Shown: positions 8,521-21,424 of the stretch, piece after piece
How positions within the stretch are numbered: position 1 is the stretch's first letter
How the letters are laid out: every line of letters begins with the position of its first letter
Source of the DNA: JAPSGB01 sp963775185
GTDB taxonomy: Bacteria > Myxococcota_A > Polyangia > Polyangiales > Polyangiaceae
Direction: 5' to 3'
DNA length: 64,000 bases
Assembly: GCA_963775185.1 (NCBI GenBank)
Contig: CAVZIE010000015.1
Span: 186,001 to 250,000, forward strand
The notes under the pieces: model-generated
The model's input: the letters and a program-made list of their open reading frames with translations, nothing else
Database searches by the model: none
Told to the model about the DNA's origin: nothing
Translations under genes and position numbers: made by a program

Positions 8521-8532
8521 TGCGCTCCCGTT

Positions 8533-8609
8533 GCGCCCGTAGCTCAGCTGGATAGAGCACCGGTCTACGGAACCGGTTGTCGGAGGTTCGAATCCTCCCG
8601 GGCGCGCCA
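8533..8609 (+). tRNA. tRNA-Arg (anticodon ACG)
   Basis: The 77-nt cloverleaf is complete, with acceptor stem GCGCCCG/CGGGCGC, discriminator G and an encoded CCA. The anticodon stem CCGGT/ACCGG carries the loop CTACGGA, giving anticodon ACG. In bacteria A34 of this tRNA is deaminated to inosine by TadA so that it reads CGU, CGC and CGA. The tadA gene begins 31 bases downstream on the same strand. Confidence 0.98.
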
Positions 8610-8640
8610 AGGGACCGACGACGGGACGGATCGTACGCGG

Positions 8641-9105
8641 GTGTCGGACGAAGCGTGGATGCGCGAGGCGCTGGCGGAGGCGGACCGCGCCGCCGCCCAC
8701 GGCGACGTACCGGTCGGCGCCGTGATCGTCGACGCAACCGGCAGCGTCATCGGCCGCGGGCACAATCGCCGCGAGCTCGACGGCGACCCCACGGCGCACG
8801 CGGAGATCGTAGCGATTCGTAAGGCAGCCGCGACGCGGGGCCACTGGCGGTTGGACGATTGCACGCTGTACGCCACGCTGGAGCCGTGCGCGATGTGCGC
8901 CGGCGCGCTGGTCAACGCGCGCGTGGCTCGGCTGGTGTTCGGCGCCGCGGACCCCAAGGCGGGAGCTGTGGTGACACTGTTCGGCATCGGCGCCGACAAG
9001 CGCTTGAACCATCGCTTCGAGGTGCAGCCTGGTGTTCTGGCGGACGCTTCGGCGGAACGACTCCGACTCTTCTTCGCCCGCTTGCGCGCGGCCGGCGAGC
9101 GCTGA
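8641..9105 (+). CDS. tadA: tRNA-specific adenosine deaminase
   Basis: TadA converts adenosine 34 to inosine in tRNA-Arg(ACG). The zinc site of the cytidine/adenosine deaminase fold is complete: His53 and the catalytic Glu55 in AHAEI, and Cys83 and Cys86 in PCAMC. Length is 154 residues, as usual. A GTG start at 8641 gives the expected N-terminus (SDEAWMREALAEADRA). The frame is open further upstream, but that part runs over the tRNA and the repeats. The substrate tRNA lies directly upstream, so the two may share a transcript, with tRNA processing releasing the tadA mRNA. A pair of 30-bp direct repeats (about 9117-9150 and 9186-9218) fills the gap to the next gene. Confidence 0.95.
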   Translation: MSDEAWMREALAEADRAAAHGDVPVGAVIVDATGSVIGRGHNRRELDGDPTAHAEIVAIRKAAATRGHWRLDDCTLYATLEPCAMCAGALVNARVARLVFGAADPKAGAVVTLFGIGADKRLNHRFEVQPGVLADASAERLRLFFARLRAAGER

Positions 9106-9229
9106 TTGCCCCGCCAGTCCGCGCGCGACCAGCGCGCGCCGACTCGCTCCCTCCCCGCCCACGGCCGTTGCGCGCCGATTCCCAGCGTCCGCGCGCGACC
9201 AGCGCTCGCCGATTCCCGCACGGTCGGTG

Positions 9230-11516
9230 CTAGGGGTTGCCGAAGGCGGCTTCGTCGTCGTGAAGCGGCTCGTTGTCTGCAGCTGCCGCGCGGTCCGGCT
9301 GCTCCGCGGGAGCATAGGGCACACCAAACGTCACATCCTCGGCAAGTCCAGCGTCCAGCTCGTCGTCCGTCACGCGGTGTATGCGATACGCGATGCGCAT
9401 GAGCTTGCGGAGATACGCCATCCAACCCGGCGTCACCTTGCCGTCGGCGCCGAAATGCTGGAGGCGTGGGTTCGGCAAAATCGACGCGATGTAGAGCGCC
9501 TGGCCGAGGGAGAGACGAGCGGCGGTCGTGTTGAAATAGTGACGCGCCGCGGGTCCGATCCCGTAGATGCCCGGACCGAACTCGACCACGTTCAAGTAGA
9601 GCTCGAGGATCTGGTCCTTGGTGAGTTCCTGCTCGAGAAGCATCGTCAGGACGGCTTCCTCGAGCTTTCGCGACAGGTTCTTCTTGTGCGACAGATACAG
9701 GTTCTTCGCGAGCTGCATCGACAAGGTACTCGCGCCGCGGATGAAGCGGCCGGCCTTGAAGTTGTCGCGAATCGAGTTCTTGATCGCTTCCTCGTCGAAA
9801 CCGTGATGGCGCCAGAAGCCCGCGTCCTCGCAGATCAGGAGCGCTGTCTCCATGTTCTTGGACACGCCAAAGCGCGACACCCAACTGGGCGTCCCGGGGC
9901 CGCTCACGATGGTCATCGGCTTCTTGTCGGCGCCCGCGACGACGCGCGTCCACGGCTGCTGGAACCGCCGCGGAGAGATCGGCGGGGGCACCGCGGTGAT
10001 GCGGCACTCGTTGGCGACGGTCCAGCGCGTGAGCATGTCGTCTGGATGGCGCGTGTCGAGCTCGACCCGTCCGTCGAGCGAGAACATCCCACTCGCGCGC
10101 ATACCCGTGAGCAGTGGCGTGAGCCCGTCCGGACTCGAGTCGAGCATGTCCTGGCACGAGGCGAGCGGAACACCGCCTTCGAGTTCCACACGCGTAAAGT
10201 CCTCCCCGCGCTCGATCGACCCCTTGGCGACCACTCGCACCTTGCCGACGTCGAGCTCTCCGTCATCGAGCTTCAGGTGACCACCATCGAGCCCGACGTC
10301 TCCACTGCCGCGCCAGCCCAGCGCGAGGCCGGTCACGGGATCTGGCGCCAGCCAGCGCTTGTCGATCGAAAGGTTGGAGAGTCGACCGCTGCTCGTAAAC
10401 GCGAGCGAACGACCGTCGGCGGCGAGCCGGATAGACGCCCGGGCGGCGATCGTGCTGCGACGCAGGTGCGTGAGCCCGAGATCGCCAGACTGAACGCCGA
10501 GCGATGCGAGGCTCACGGGACCTCCCTCGAGCTGGGCGTCGACGGGCTTGTCGTCGAACGGGACGACGAGGCGAAGCGTGAGCGGCGCCTTCTGATCCGA
10601 GGCTCCCGGAACGAGCGCCAACGCGACCTGCTCCACGTCGCGAGCCACGTGGAGACGTCCGGCAATGTTCAGGTTCTGTCCGCTGTGATGGAGGCGGATG
10701 CGCAGCCCGTCGATGTCGAGCACGCCGGCGGGGCGCAGAACGGTTCGCACCGCTGCCGCCAAGCGCGCCAACGCGGCTCGGGCGCGCGGTCCCCGCTCTG
10801 GTGACAAGCGGGCCGCATGACCCTCGTTGCCGGCTGGACGTCCTGTTCCGCCGCTGCCCAGCGCGCGCCGTAGCCGCGCGGAGTCGAGATCGACGGCAAC
10901 CGACAATCGCTCCGCGGCGACGCGGTCGACCCAGCGTTGGCCATCCCGCCGTACGAGGGCGACCCGACCGTCCGTGGCCTCTGCGGCTCCTCCGGCCCAG
11001 GCGGCTCGGGCGAGATCGGCGGCGAGCTGTTCGGTCCCGTCAGCGTGCCGCGAGTACGCAAAACCCCATAGCTGTGCAGACCCGGAACCGTCGTGCACTC
11101 CTTCCCAGTCGAGGTAGAGCCCATCAGCAGTGAGCTTGGCGCCCTTGCCCGCAGCCGATCCCCGGTGATGCTGCGCGCGCCACGCGGCAACCTGCTTGGC
11201 AAGCTCCGCCGGCGTCGCCGTCGATCGCGAGCTCACCGCCGTGGGCGGCCACGCTCGCGACGGCGAGCGTGGGCGAGATCCGGACGTCCAGCGACGACAC
11301 GTGCAGTCGGATCGCGGGCACGGCGCGAACCCGCACTGTGACGTCACGCAACCACACGCGGCCCCAACCCGGCCGGACGGCCCCGACCGTCAGGTCGATG
11401 CCCTGCCGTTCGGCACGCGCAATCGCCCTCGACCGCACCAGCGGACCGAAGCATGCAGCGGCGCCGACGCTCCCGGCGAGCGCGCACGCGAGACCGATCT
11501 TGAGCCCGGTTCGCAT
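9230..11516 (-). CDS. Peptidoglycan glycosyltransferase (GT51) with a long N-terminal domain, one frame break
   Basis: The last 250 residues form a GT51 transglycosylase, which polymerises lipid II into glycan strands outside the inner membrane. The catalytic Glu motif is EDAGFWRHHGFD and the second motif is RGASTLSMQLAKNLYLS. No transpeptidase domain follows, so it is a monofunctional polymerase. About 500 residues of beta-rich sequence, AsmA-like in texture (LDIDGLRIRLHHSGQNLNIAG), precede the catalytic part, far more than in ordinary MtgA. The start ATG at 11516 gives a membrane anchor (MRTGLKIGLACALAGSVGAAAC). Its frame runs to about 11205, where one extra base must be skipped to continue (AID then TPAELAKQVAAW). 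The span is 1 modulo 3. It lies 96 bases beyond the rrn terminator. Confidence 0.85.
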
Positions 11517-11611
11517 CGGCGTGCGCCGAAGACTAGCGCCGCGCACCGACGCAGGCCCACCTCCGCGCATGCGGATCGAACGCCTCGCCGGGTCGCACTC
11601 GTCCCGGCAGG

Positions 11612-11655
11612 ACAAAAAGGAGACGGGGTCCCGACCTTTCGGTCGGAACCCCGTC
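11612..11655 (-). terminator. Intrinsic terminator of the rrn operon
   Basis: On the minus strand a 15-bp stem (one G-U pair) closed by a GAAA tetraloop is followed by CTCCTTTTT. It starts four bases after the 5S gene, exactly where an rRNA operon should end. Confidence 0.88.
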
Positions 11656-11659
11656 ATTA

Positions 11660-11775
11660 GCCCGGCAGCGTCCTACTCTCCCACACAGTTGCCCGTGCAG
11701 TACCATCGGCTCCGAAGAGCTTGACTTCCGAGTTCGAGATGGGATCGGGTATGGCCTCTCCGATATTGCCACCGG
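11660..11775 (-). rRNA. rrf: 5S ribosomal RNA
   Basis: The sequence between the 23S spacer and the terminator has 5S features. Its ends pair (GCCGGGC with TCCGGTGGC after one shift), and it contains the conserved CGAACTCGGAAGTCAAG-type segment on the minus strand. Ends are estimated to within a few bases. Confidence 0.93.
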
Positions 11776-11833
11776 AAATATTTGGGCGTCCACGCTTAGC
11801 GTATTTGCTGCGCTGTAGGCTCCATCCAGCATC

Positions 11834-11869
11834 GCGCTGGAGAAGCTCGTCTGCCCGACTCCGGGCACC
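11834..11869 (-). other. 3' strand of the pre-23S processing stem
   Basis: This spacer segment downstream of 23S pairs with 14933-14971 upstream of 23S. Stretches of 9, 7 and 13 pairs (CUCCAGCGC with GCGCUGGAG, and the CCGGAGUC region with GGACUCCGG) are separated by small bulges. Such a stem is the usual RNase III substrate. Confidence 0.75.
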
Positions 11870-11892
11870 AACTACAATGTTTGCCTTAAAAG

Positions 11893-14908
<3,016 letters not shown>

Positions 14909-14932
14909 TACCCCTAAGGCACGCATCGAGCT

Positions 14933-14971
14933 GGTACCCGGAGTCCGATAAACGAACTCCGGCTCCAGCGC
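14933..14971 (-). other. 5' strand of the pre-23S processing stem
   Basis: It is complementary to 11834-11869 on the other side of the 23S gene; see that entry. It contains a small internal hairpin (CGGAGTTCGTTTATCGGACTCCG) as an alternative fold. Confidence 0.75.
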
Positions 14972-15149
14972 TTTGCAATGGGCATGCGCGCGTGTGCGCG
15001 CTATGCCTCTACGCTAGCTTTTGGACGCAAAAACTAAATTGTCAGAGATTCCGGAGCACTTACGTGCTCCGCGGCACTGCGGCCGATCTACCCGGACTTG
15101 AGTCCGGAGGAGGGTTTCATGGTGAGGTAGGGGTCGTCCCCGATCGTCC

Positions 15150-15225
15150 TGGTGGAGCTGATCGGGATCGAACCGACGACCTCAGGCTTGCAAAGCCCGC
15201 GCTCTCCCAGCTGAGCTACAGCCCC
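15150..15225 (-). tRNA. tRNA-Ala (anticodon TGC)
   Basis: The 76-nt cloverleaf in the 16S-23S spacer has acceptor GGGGCTG paired with CAGCTCC (one G-U) and the anticodon loop TTTGCAA. CCA is encoded. Confidence 0.98.
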
Positions 15226-15251
15226 AGCCCGCCTCGAGAGGGGGCACTGCG

Positions 15252-15325
<74 letters not shown>

Positions 15326-15370
15326 GAAGGGACTATCGCTGCGCGCCGGGGCGCGCAAGGACCGGTCCCA

Positions 15371-15402
15371 TACTCGGTCCCTCAAAACCGAATCCCATAC
15401 CT
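15371..15402 (-). other. 3' strand of the pre-16S processing stem
   Basis: This segment between 16S and tRNA-Ile is complementary to 17201-17230 in the leader. About 28 of 29 positions pair, including G-U, with one G-G mismatch. It would bring the ends of 16S together for RNase III cleavage. Confidence 0.85.
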
Positions 15403-15495
15403 GCATCAGAATCTCTGCGTACAGCGAATCGCCGCAGAGTTCCCTCGATCGCGCGAGCTTTGACCTCTAGGTGTTCCTCCAAGGACTGGAGGAAA

Positions 15496-17060
<1,565 letters not shown>

Positions 17061-17200
17061 AACCTGTCGGTCAGCTCCGCAGCCGAAGCCGCGGGCGAAC
17101 CAGTACTCTTCACTGTAGGATTGTACTCGCCGGGACATGCGCCGTGTCGGGATGACACGAGGCGTACCGGCGATACTTGGGACCCGCGCGATTTCTCGCG

Positions 17201-17230
17201 GGTATGGGACTCAGTTTTCAAGGACCGAGG
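17201..17230 (-). other. 5' strand of the pre-16S processing stem
   Basis: This leader segment, about 140 bases before 16S, is complementary to 15371-15402 in the spacer (CUCGGUCC and GUCCCAUACC are the strongest parts). See the partner entry. Confidence 0.85.
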
Positions 17231-17256
17231 GGAGCGGGCTCCCGAGCGGGGCGTGG

Positions 17257-17285
17257 AAGCTAGGACCAGAGAGGGTCAGTGTCAA
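17257..17285 (-). promoter_or_regulatory. Candidate rrn promoter
   Basis: On the minus strand a perfect -35 box TTGACA (17285-17280) is followed after 17 bases by TAGCTT (17262-17257). Transcription would start near 17250, upstream of the processing stem, as required. The rest of 17286-17553 contains no gene; an A-rich tract near 17430-17450 lies too far upstream to be a standard UP element for this promoter. Confidence 0.45.
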
Positions 17286-17553
17286 CGGGATTCTTGCGGA
17301 TTCGCTTTCATCCCGCGAAACGAGCGGCTGGCCGCTTCCGTTTCGGAGCCTCCCGGGCTTGGGCTTCCTGCCGGGTCCCAGCAGCGCTGGGGGGCGGATA
17401 AATGACCTTTCTCGCCCCGCTGCGCAAGTCTTTTTCAAATGTCTTTTGCCGCGCTGGTTGGGGGCATCTTGTGGACAGTATCAAGGGTCCGAGAATACAG
17501 GGATTTCTCGCTCTCGCGCGAGGCGCTGGAGGCGTGCCTTTCAGCGCTCACGT

Positions 17554-17961
17554 ATGATGGATCGCATGCGTAGCGGGCATCGTTTGTTTGCGGCACTGCT
17601 CGCGGCCGGTCTGTTCGCCGCCGCGATTCCGCGCGCGCGCGCCGCTCGCGAGCCGCGACCAGCCTGCGGTGCGCCAGGAAAGCCTGCCTGCCCGCTGCAG
17701 CACTGGATGCGGACTCGCATCGCAGCCCCGCTCGCAACGCATGATTTGGCGATGCTCGCCGCAGGACTCGACGAACTAGCGAAGCTGAATCCCGAGCCAC
17801 ACAACTGGGGCAACTGGACGCGCTACGCGCGCGAGGCCGCGAGCGCCGCCCGAAGCGGGAAGACACCGCTGCTTGCTTGCGTGAACTGCCACAAGGTCTA
17901 CCGCGCCGAGTACAACGCGAAGTACCGTCAGCGCGCGATTTCGCACTTACCCGCGCGCTGA
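17554..17961 (+). CDS. Small exported cytochrome c-like protein
   Basis: This 135-residue protein has a signal peptide (MRSGHRLFAALLAAGLFAAA, cleaved near ARA) and one haem-attachment motif, CVNCH, near residue 110, followed by KVYRAEYN. The central part (LATHDLAMLAAGLDELAKL, NWGNW) is helical, compatible with a cytochrome c-prime-like or other monohaem bundle, but no definite family is assigned. Three possible ATGs lie close together (17554, 17557, 17566), and the first is listed. It diverges from the rrn operon and is followed by the repeat block at 17965-18735. Confidence 0.75.
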   Translation: MMDRMRSGHRLFAALLAAGLFAAAIPRARAAREPRPACGAPGKPACPLQHWMRTRIAAPLATHDLAMLAAGLDELAKLNPEPHNWGNWTRYAREAASAARSGKTPLLACVNCHKVYRAEYNAKYRQRAISHLPAR

Positions 17962-17964
17962 CGT

Positions 17965-18135
17965 GCACGCGAGTGGCCGCTGGATCTTCCAACACGAGGA
18001 CGTCGCGAAGTCACGCCAGCGCACGAGCGCGCGCTGACGCACGCGCCGCGAGGTGAGCGCCAGCGCGCGAGTGGCCGCTGGATCTTCCGACACGAGGACA
18101 TCGCGAAGTCACGCCAGCGCACGAGCACACGCTGT
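17965..18135. repeat. Direct repeat of about 60 bp, with decayed copies further on
   Basis: A segment containing GTGGCCGCTGGATCTTCC and CGCGAAGTCACGCCAGCGCA occurs at about 17971-18030 and 18066-18125 with few differences. Decayed versions recur near 18437 (GTGGCCGCTAGACCTTCC), near 18513 and near 18643, so the whole block 17965-18735 seems built by repeated duplication. No gene is evident. Confidence 0.75.
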
Positions 18136-18190
18136 CCCGCACAGCGCCGCGACGACGACGATTGCCGGTCTACCGCGCCGCGCACAACGC

Positions 18191-18432
18191 GCACTGCCGC
18201 TTGCGCGCTCGCGCGCACTGCCGCTTGCGCGCTCGCGCGCACTGCCGCTTGCGCGCTCGCGCGCACTGCCGCTTGCGCGCTCGCGCGCACTGCCGCTTGC
18301 GCGCTCGCGCGCACTGCCGCTTGCGCGCTCGCGCGCACTGCCGCTTGCGCGCTCGCGCGCACTGCCGCTTGCGCGCTCGCGCGCACTGCCGCTTGCGCGC
18401 GCTCGCGCGCACTGCCGCTTGCGCGCCGCACG
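18191..18432. repeat. 24-bp tandem repeat, ten units
   Basis: The unit GCACTGCCGCTTGCGCGCTC plus CGCG recurs at 18191, 18215, 18239, 18263, 18287, 18311, 18335, 18359, 18383 and 18409. All are essentially identical, and the last is displaced by a 2-bp insertion. The near identity points to recent slippage or unequal exchange. It is a multiple of three and so stays open in several frames, but none looks like a protein. Confidence 0.93.
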
Positions 18433-18547
18433 CTCGCGCGTGGCCGCTAGACCTTCCAACACGAGTGCTTCGCCGCGCAATGCCAAGGCGCGCGCGCGCG
18501 ACGTGCGCGCGCGCGTGGCTGCGAAGCCTCCGACACGGGGACGGCGC

Positions 18548-18618
18548 GCCGACTCACGCGCCGACTCGCGCGCCGACTCGCGCGCCGACTCGCGCGCCGA
18601 CTCGCGCGCCGACTCGCG
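18548..18618. repeat. 12-bp tandem repeat, six units
   Basis: GCCGACTCGCGC repeats at 18548, 18560, 18572, 18584, 18596 and 18608 (the first unit has one change). A further lone unit is near 18690, just before a dispersed element copy. It is noncoding by appearance. Confidence 0.9.
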
Positions 18619-18708
18619 CGCGAGCGGTGCGACTGGCGCAAGAGCGTCCGATACGGGGGCCGCGCGAAGTAACGCGCGCGCGACCCCGCGCCGACTCGCG
18701 CGGCGCGG

Positions 18709-18728
18709 GGTTCCGCGCCGGACCGACA
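18709..18728 (-). repeat. Dispersed 20-bp element, copy 4 (reverse, exact)
   Basis: This is an exact match to the consensus on the minus strand. It ends the repeat block, 38 bases downstream of the stop of the gene at 18766-19419. Confidence 0.9.
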
Positions 18729-18765
18729 AACAGAAGCCGGCGATGGGAGAGTGGGAGGCGGGAGC

Positions 18766-19419
18766 TCAGACGGGAAGGTCGTCGGCGTACCAACGACCGC
18801 GACGCTCGCGCACGAGCGTGAACTCGGCGCCGGTGCCGAGGCGCGCGCGGTAACCGACCTCGTGGCTCTCGAGGTCGTCGTCGGTGTAACGGCCGAGGAT
18901 CTCGAGTGGGCACCAGACGCCGCCTTGCCACACGGCGGTTGGGCGGAAGCGATCGTCGTCGGGCGTCTGGACCTCGACGCGCACCCAGCGCTCGTGCTCG
19001 CCAGACTGATCGGCGGGAAGATCAAGGCCGGCTTCGGCGCAGAGCTCGCGCGCCGCTTCGGCGACCGCACGCCGTGACACGGTGAAGCAATGCCGCGGCA
19101 GGCACGCGACGATGGCGTAGCCTTCACTTACCGGGAACGCCGCGTAGCTTCGGAGGCGAGCTCGCACGACCAGCGCGCGGGTGTCGGGCCAAGTCGGGAC
19201 CTTGGACTGCCCGAGGATGCGGAGCACGAGGCTCCACTCCGCAGCGGTGACCTTGGTCTCGAACGGGTTGAGACTGCCGGCGTAGTCGACCGTCTCGCCC
19301 TCCGAGTCGACGAACGCGGCGCCGAGCGCGCTCGTGCCTTCGCACAGGCGCATGAGGATCGCGCTGAACGGCGACGCCGCTTGATCGCGCCCGACCTCGC
19401 TGCGACGCCGGTGGATCAT
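18766..19419 (-). CDS. Roadblock/LC7-like protein with an extra C-terminal domain
   Basis: The 217-residue protein begins with a segment resembling the roadblock fold (LCEGTSALGAAFVDSEGETV, then helices and the strand SYAAFPVSEGYAIVACL). This fold often partners with small GTPases such as MglA in myxobacteria. A second part (about 135-217: ERWVRVEVQTPDDD, WCPLEILGRYTDDD, ESHEVGYRARLGTG, FTLVRERRGRWYADD) is beta-rich and unassigned. The ATG overlaps the stop of the upstream PpiC-like gene (ATGA), so the two are translationally coupled. No GTPase gene is adjacent. The roadblock assignment is by sequence feel only. Confidence 0.6.
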   Translation of the reverse strand: MIHRRRSEVGRDQAASPFSAILMRLCEGTSALGAAFVDSEGETVDYAGSLNPFETKVTAAEWSLVLRILGQSKVPTWPDTRALVVRARLRSYAAFPVSEGYAIVACLPRHCFTVSRRAVAEAARELCAEAGLDLPADQSGEHERWVRVEVQTPDDDRFRPTAVWQGGVWCPLEILGRYTDDDLESHEVGYRARLGTGAEFTLVRERRGRWYADDLPV

Positions 19420-20358
19420 CGCACGATCCGCACGAGCGACGTGAGATCGAGCGCGGAGCGCGCCACCAGCACCGGGACGCCGGCGGAGAGCCGCGCGAGC
19501 AAGCTCTCCTCGGCAGACTTGGCGCGGGCGTTGAACACCTCGCCGGCGAGCTGGGCGCGACGCTCTTCCAGCGGAACGCGCTTCTCGGGCAGCTTTTGCA
19601 CGAGCAAGATCACGTGAAAGCCGGACTTCAGCTTCACGACGGGAGTCTGGTCGCCGACCTTTTCGATGGCATTGGCGGCCTTCGCGAAGTCCTCGTCGAA
19701 GCGCGGGGGCTGCGCGCCCGGCGGCGGTTGCTGGCTGGGGTGCACGCGACCGTCCGCGCTGCACGGGTCGAGGAGCTCGACCACGACCTTCAGCTTGCCG
19801 CTCGGCACGGCGCGCGCTTTCTTCACGAACTCGCCTGGATCGCTCACGCCGGCGACGGCTTGCGCGATGCGGTCGGCGAGGGCTTTGGCGGCCGCATCTT
19901 CGCCGGGGTTCTTCGGGACGACCACGGCGTGGACGGTGCGCGCCATGGCGGGTCGATCGAGGTCGTACCAATGCTCGTCGGTGAAGCGCTGGACCTCGGC
20001 GTCGGTGGGCGGCCCTTGGGCCTGCGCCGCGTGCTTCGAGATCTTCGAGCACGGCGCGAGCGAGGGCGCCGCGCACGGCGGCGGTGACGCGACCGGTACC
20101 CGCGAGCTCGGTGCGCGCGCCGGCGGCGAGCAGCGCGTCGGCGATCGCGCGGTCCCGCGCGGCCTGCAAGGTCAGGCCCTGCGCCGCCGCGATGCGCGCG
20201 ACCGTGGCAGCGCGGATCGCGTCGTCGCCGACCTCCGCCACGACGCCCTGGGGCAGCGCGGCCTCGGTCGCCGCCGGCGCTGGCGCGTGGTGGTGCGGCG
20301 CAGGCCGCGCGCACGCCGTCACCAGCACGACAAGGGAAGCGCCCGCGCGCCGCTTCAT
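19416..20358 (-). CDS. PpiC/SurA-like periplasmic peptidyl-prolyl isomerase lipoprotein, one frame break
   Basis: The protein has a lipoprotein-type start (MKRRAGASLVVLVTACARP), a SurA-like N-terminal helical part (EVGDDAIRAATVARIAAAQG) and a parvulin-like domain (ARTVHAVVVPKNPGEDAA, then VVKLKSGFHVILLVQKLPEKRVPLEERR). The latter helps fold exported proteins. The two parts are in different frames. One base must be skipped near 20020 (the GCAGGCCCAAGGG region), after which the text runs on naturally (AQGPPTDAEVQRFTDEHWYD). The total length is 1 modulo 3, consistent with one extra base. Start and stop overlap the flanking genes by ATGA, giving a tight three-gene operon. Confidence 0.78.
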
Positions 20359-20543
20359 CGTGCGCCCGCCTTGGGCCGGAGGATGTCGGTGGAGGCGCGC
20401 AACACAAGCGCGCCGAGGGCGAGCCAGTAGAGCGCGTCGAGATCGCGGCGGTCGCCGAGGGCGTGCACGCCGAACGCGAACGCGCCGGCCGCCGCGAGCA
20501 GCAACACGATGCTGATCAGGTCCACGGCTCTGGCCAACGTCAT
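20355..20543 (-). CDS. Small two-helix membrane protein
   Basis: This 62-residue protein has two hydrophobic helices (VDLISIVLLLAAAGAFAFGV and YWLALGALVLRASTDIL) joined by a short charged loop (HALGDRRDLDA). Its stop overlaps the start of the PpiC-like gene (ATGA). A longer frame upstream has implausible composition, so the ATG at 20543, seven bases after the previous gene, is the better start. Function unknown; perhaps a membrane anchor or partner for the foldase. Confidence 0.7.
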   Translation of the reverse strand: MTLARAVDLISIVLLLAAAGAFAFGVHALGDRRDLDALYWLALGALVLRASTDILRPKAGAR

Positions 20544-20550
20544 TCCCCGA

Positions 20551-21270
20551 TCAGAACAGTAGCTTCCACGCCACGCCGGCCCCGGCGAGCAGCGCCGCGA
20601 CCGCCAGCGGCCGCGCCGCGGCGTTGAGCCGTTGCTGCGGCGGCAGCACGGGCTTCCACGCGCCGCGTTCCACGGCGATGGTGGCGCTGGCACCGATCAG
20701 GCCGAGCGCACACGCGAGCGCTGCGGCTTGCGCCAGGAGTGCGTGCCGCGGTCGGACCACGCCCCAGGCGAAGTAGAGCGGCGCGAGCGATGACAGCAGG
20801 CCGACGACGAGGATCGCGATCGCGGCGCGCGGCAGCGCGCCCCGCGCGGGCAGTGGGTCGCCGACGATCGCGTGGGGGTCCTCCTCCGGGATCGAGTCCA
20901 TGCGCCTGAGCGCACCCCAGCCGAACGCGAACAGTGCCCAGCCGACGGCGCCGAGGCCGGCCCGGACCGGCTCGATCCGCTGCACGGAGATGAACGACCC
21001 GAGCTGGAGCCAGGTCGCCACGCTGAGGCCGACGAACGCGAGCACGCCCACGGCGCGTCCGGGACGCGGGCGCTCCAGGGCGATGATCGGGCCGGCGACG
21101 AGCGCTACCAGCGCGAGCAGCGCGGTGACGCGCGCGGGCAGCGGCGCGCCGCGGTAGGTGGCCGGGTACGCGACGGTGGTGAGCCAGGCGTACATGCCCG
21201 GCAACAGCATGTTCGCGAGCATCACGAGCCGCTGGCGCAACTCGCCGGGCCGGGCGTCCACTTCCACCAT
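20551..21270 (-). CDS. Polytopic membrane protein of unknown function
   Basis: The 239-residue protein has about six to seven membrane helices (for example VTALLALVALVAGPIIAL, AVGVLAFVGLSVATWLQLG, GAVGWALFAFGWGALR, AAIAILVVGLLSSLAPLYFA, LACALGLIGASATIAV) and a cytoplasmic N-terminus of about 25 residues. A polar loop (RRMDSIPEEDPHAIVGDPLP) lies in the middle. No known family is obvious. It heads the group with the small membrane protein, PpiC-like and roadblock-like genes. A strong hairpin lies 11 bases before its start codon, and no clear ribosome-binding site is visible. Confidence 0.75.
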   Translation of the reverse strand: MVEVDARPGELRQRLVMLANMLLPGMYAWLTTVAYPATYRGAPLPARVTALLALVALVAGPIIALERPRPGRAVGVLAFVGLSVATWLQLGSFISVQRIEPVRAGLGAVGWALFAFGWGALRRMDSIPEEDPHAIVGDPLPARGALPRAAIAILVVGLLSSLAPLYFAWGVVRPRHALLAQAAALACALGLIGASATIAVERGAWKPVLPPQQRLNAAARPLAVAALLAGAGVAWKLLF

Positions 21271-21281
21271 CGCGGGGAAGA

Positions 21282-21315
21282 CTAGTGCATCGATTCGTTG
21301 GAATCGATGCACTAG
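21282..21315. promoter_or_regulatory. 15-bp perfect inverted repeat upstream of a start codon
   Basis: CTAGTGCATCGATTC and its exact complement are separated by four bases (GTTG). It lies between the stop of the gene at 21425-22135 and the start of the gene at 20551-21270. There is no T-tract, so it is not a classic terminator. It could be a protein-binding site or an mRNA hairpin acting on translation of the next gene. It is markedly less GC-rich than its surroundings. Confidence 0.7.
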
Positions 21316-21400
21316 GCCGCGGAGCGACCTGCGGGAGGTCCGGCGAAGCCGAGGCGGCGCCGCGCTGGCAACGGATGAACGCGCCAGCGCCGCCGTGCGA

Positions 21401-21420
21401 GATACCGCGCCGGACCGGCA
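21401..21420 (-). repeat. Dispersed 20-bp element, copy 5 (reverse)
   Basis: It matches at 19 of 20 bases. It lies four bases after the stop codon of the gene at 21425-22135. Confidence 0.9.
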
Positions 21421-21424
21421 ACAG

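Noticed and set aside
18191..18432. CRISPR-like array or repeat protein gene
   Set aside because: The 24-bp units are contiguous with no spacers, and every frame is Arg/Ala/Leu/Pro nonsense.
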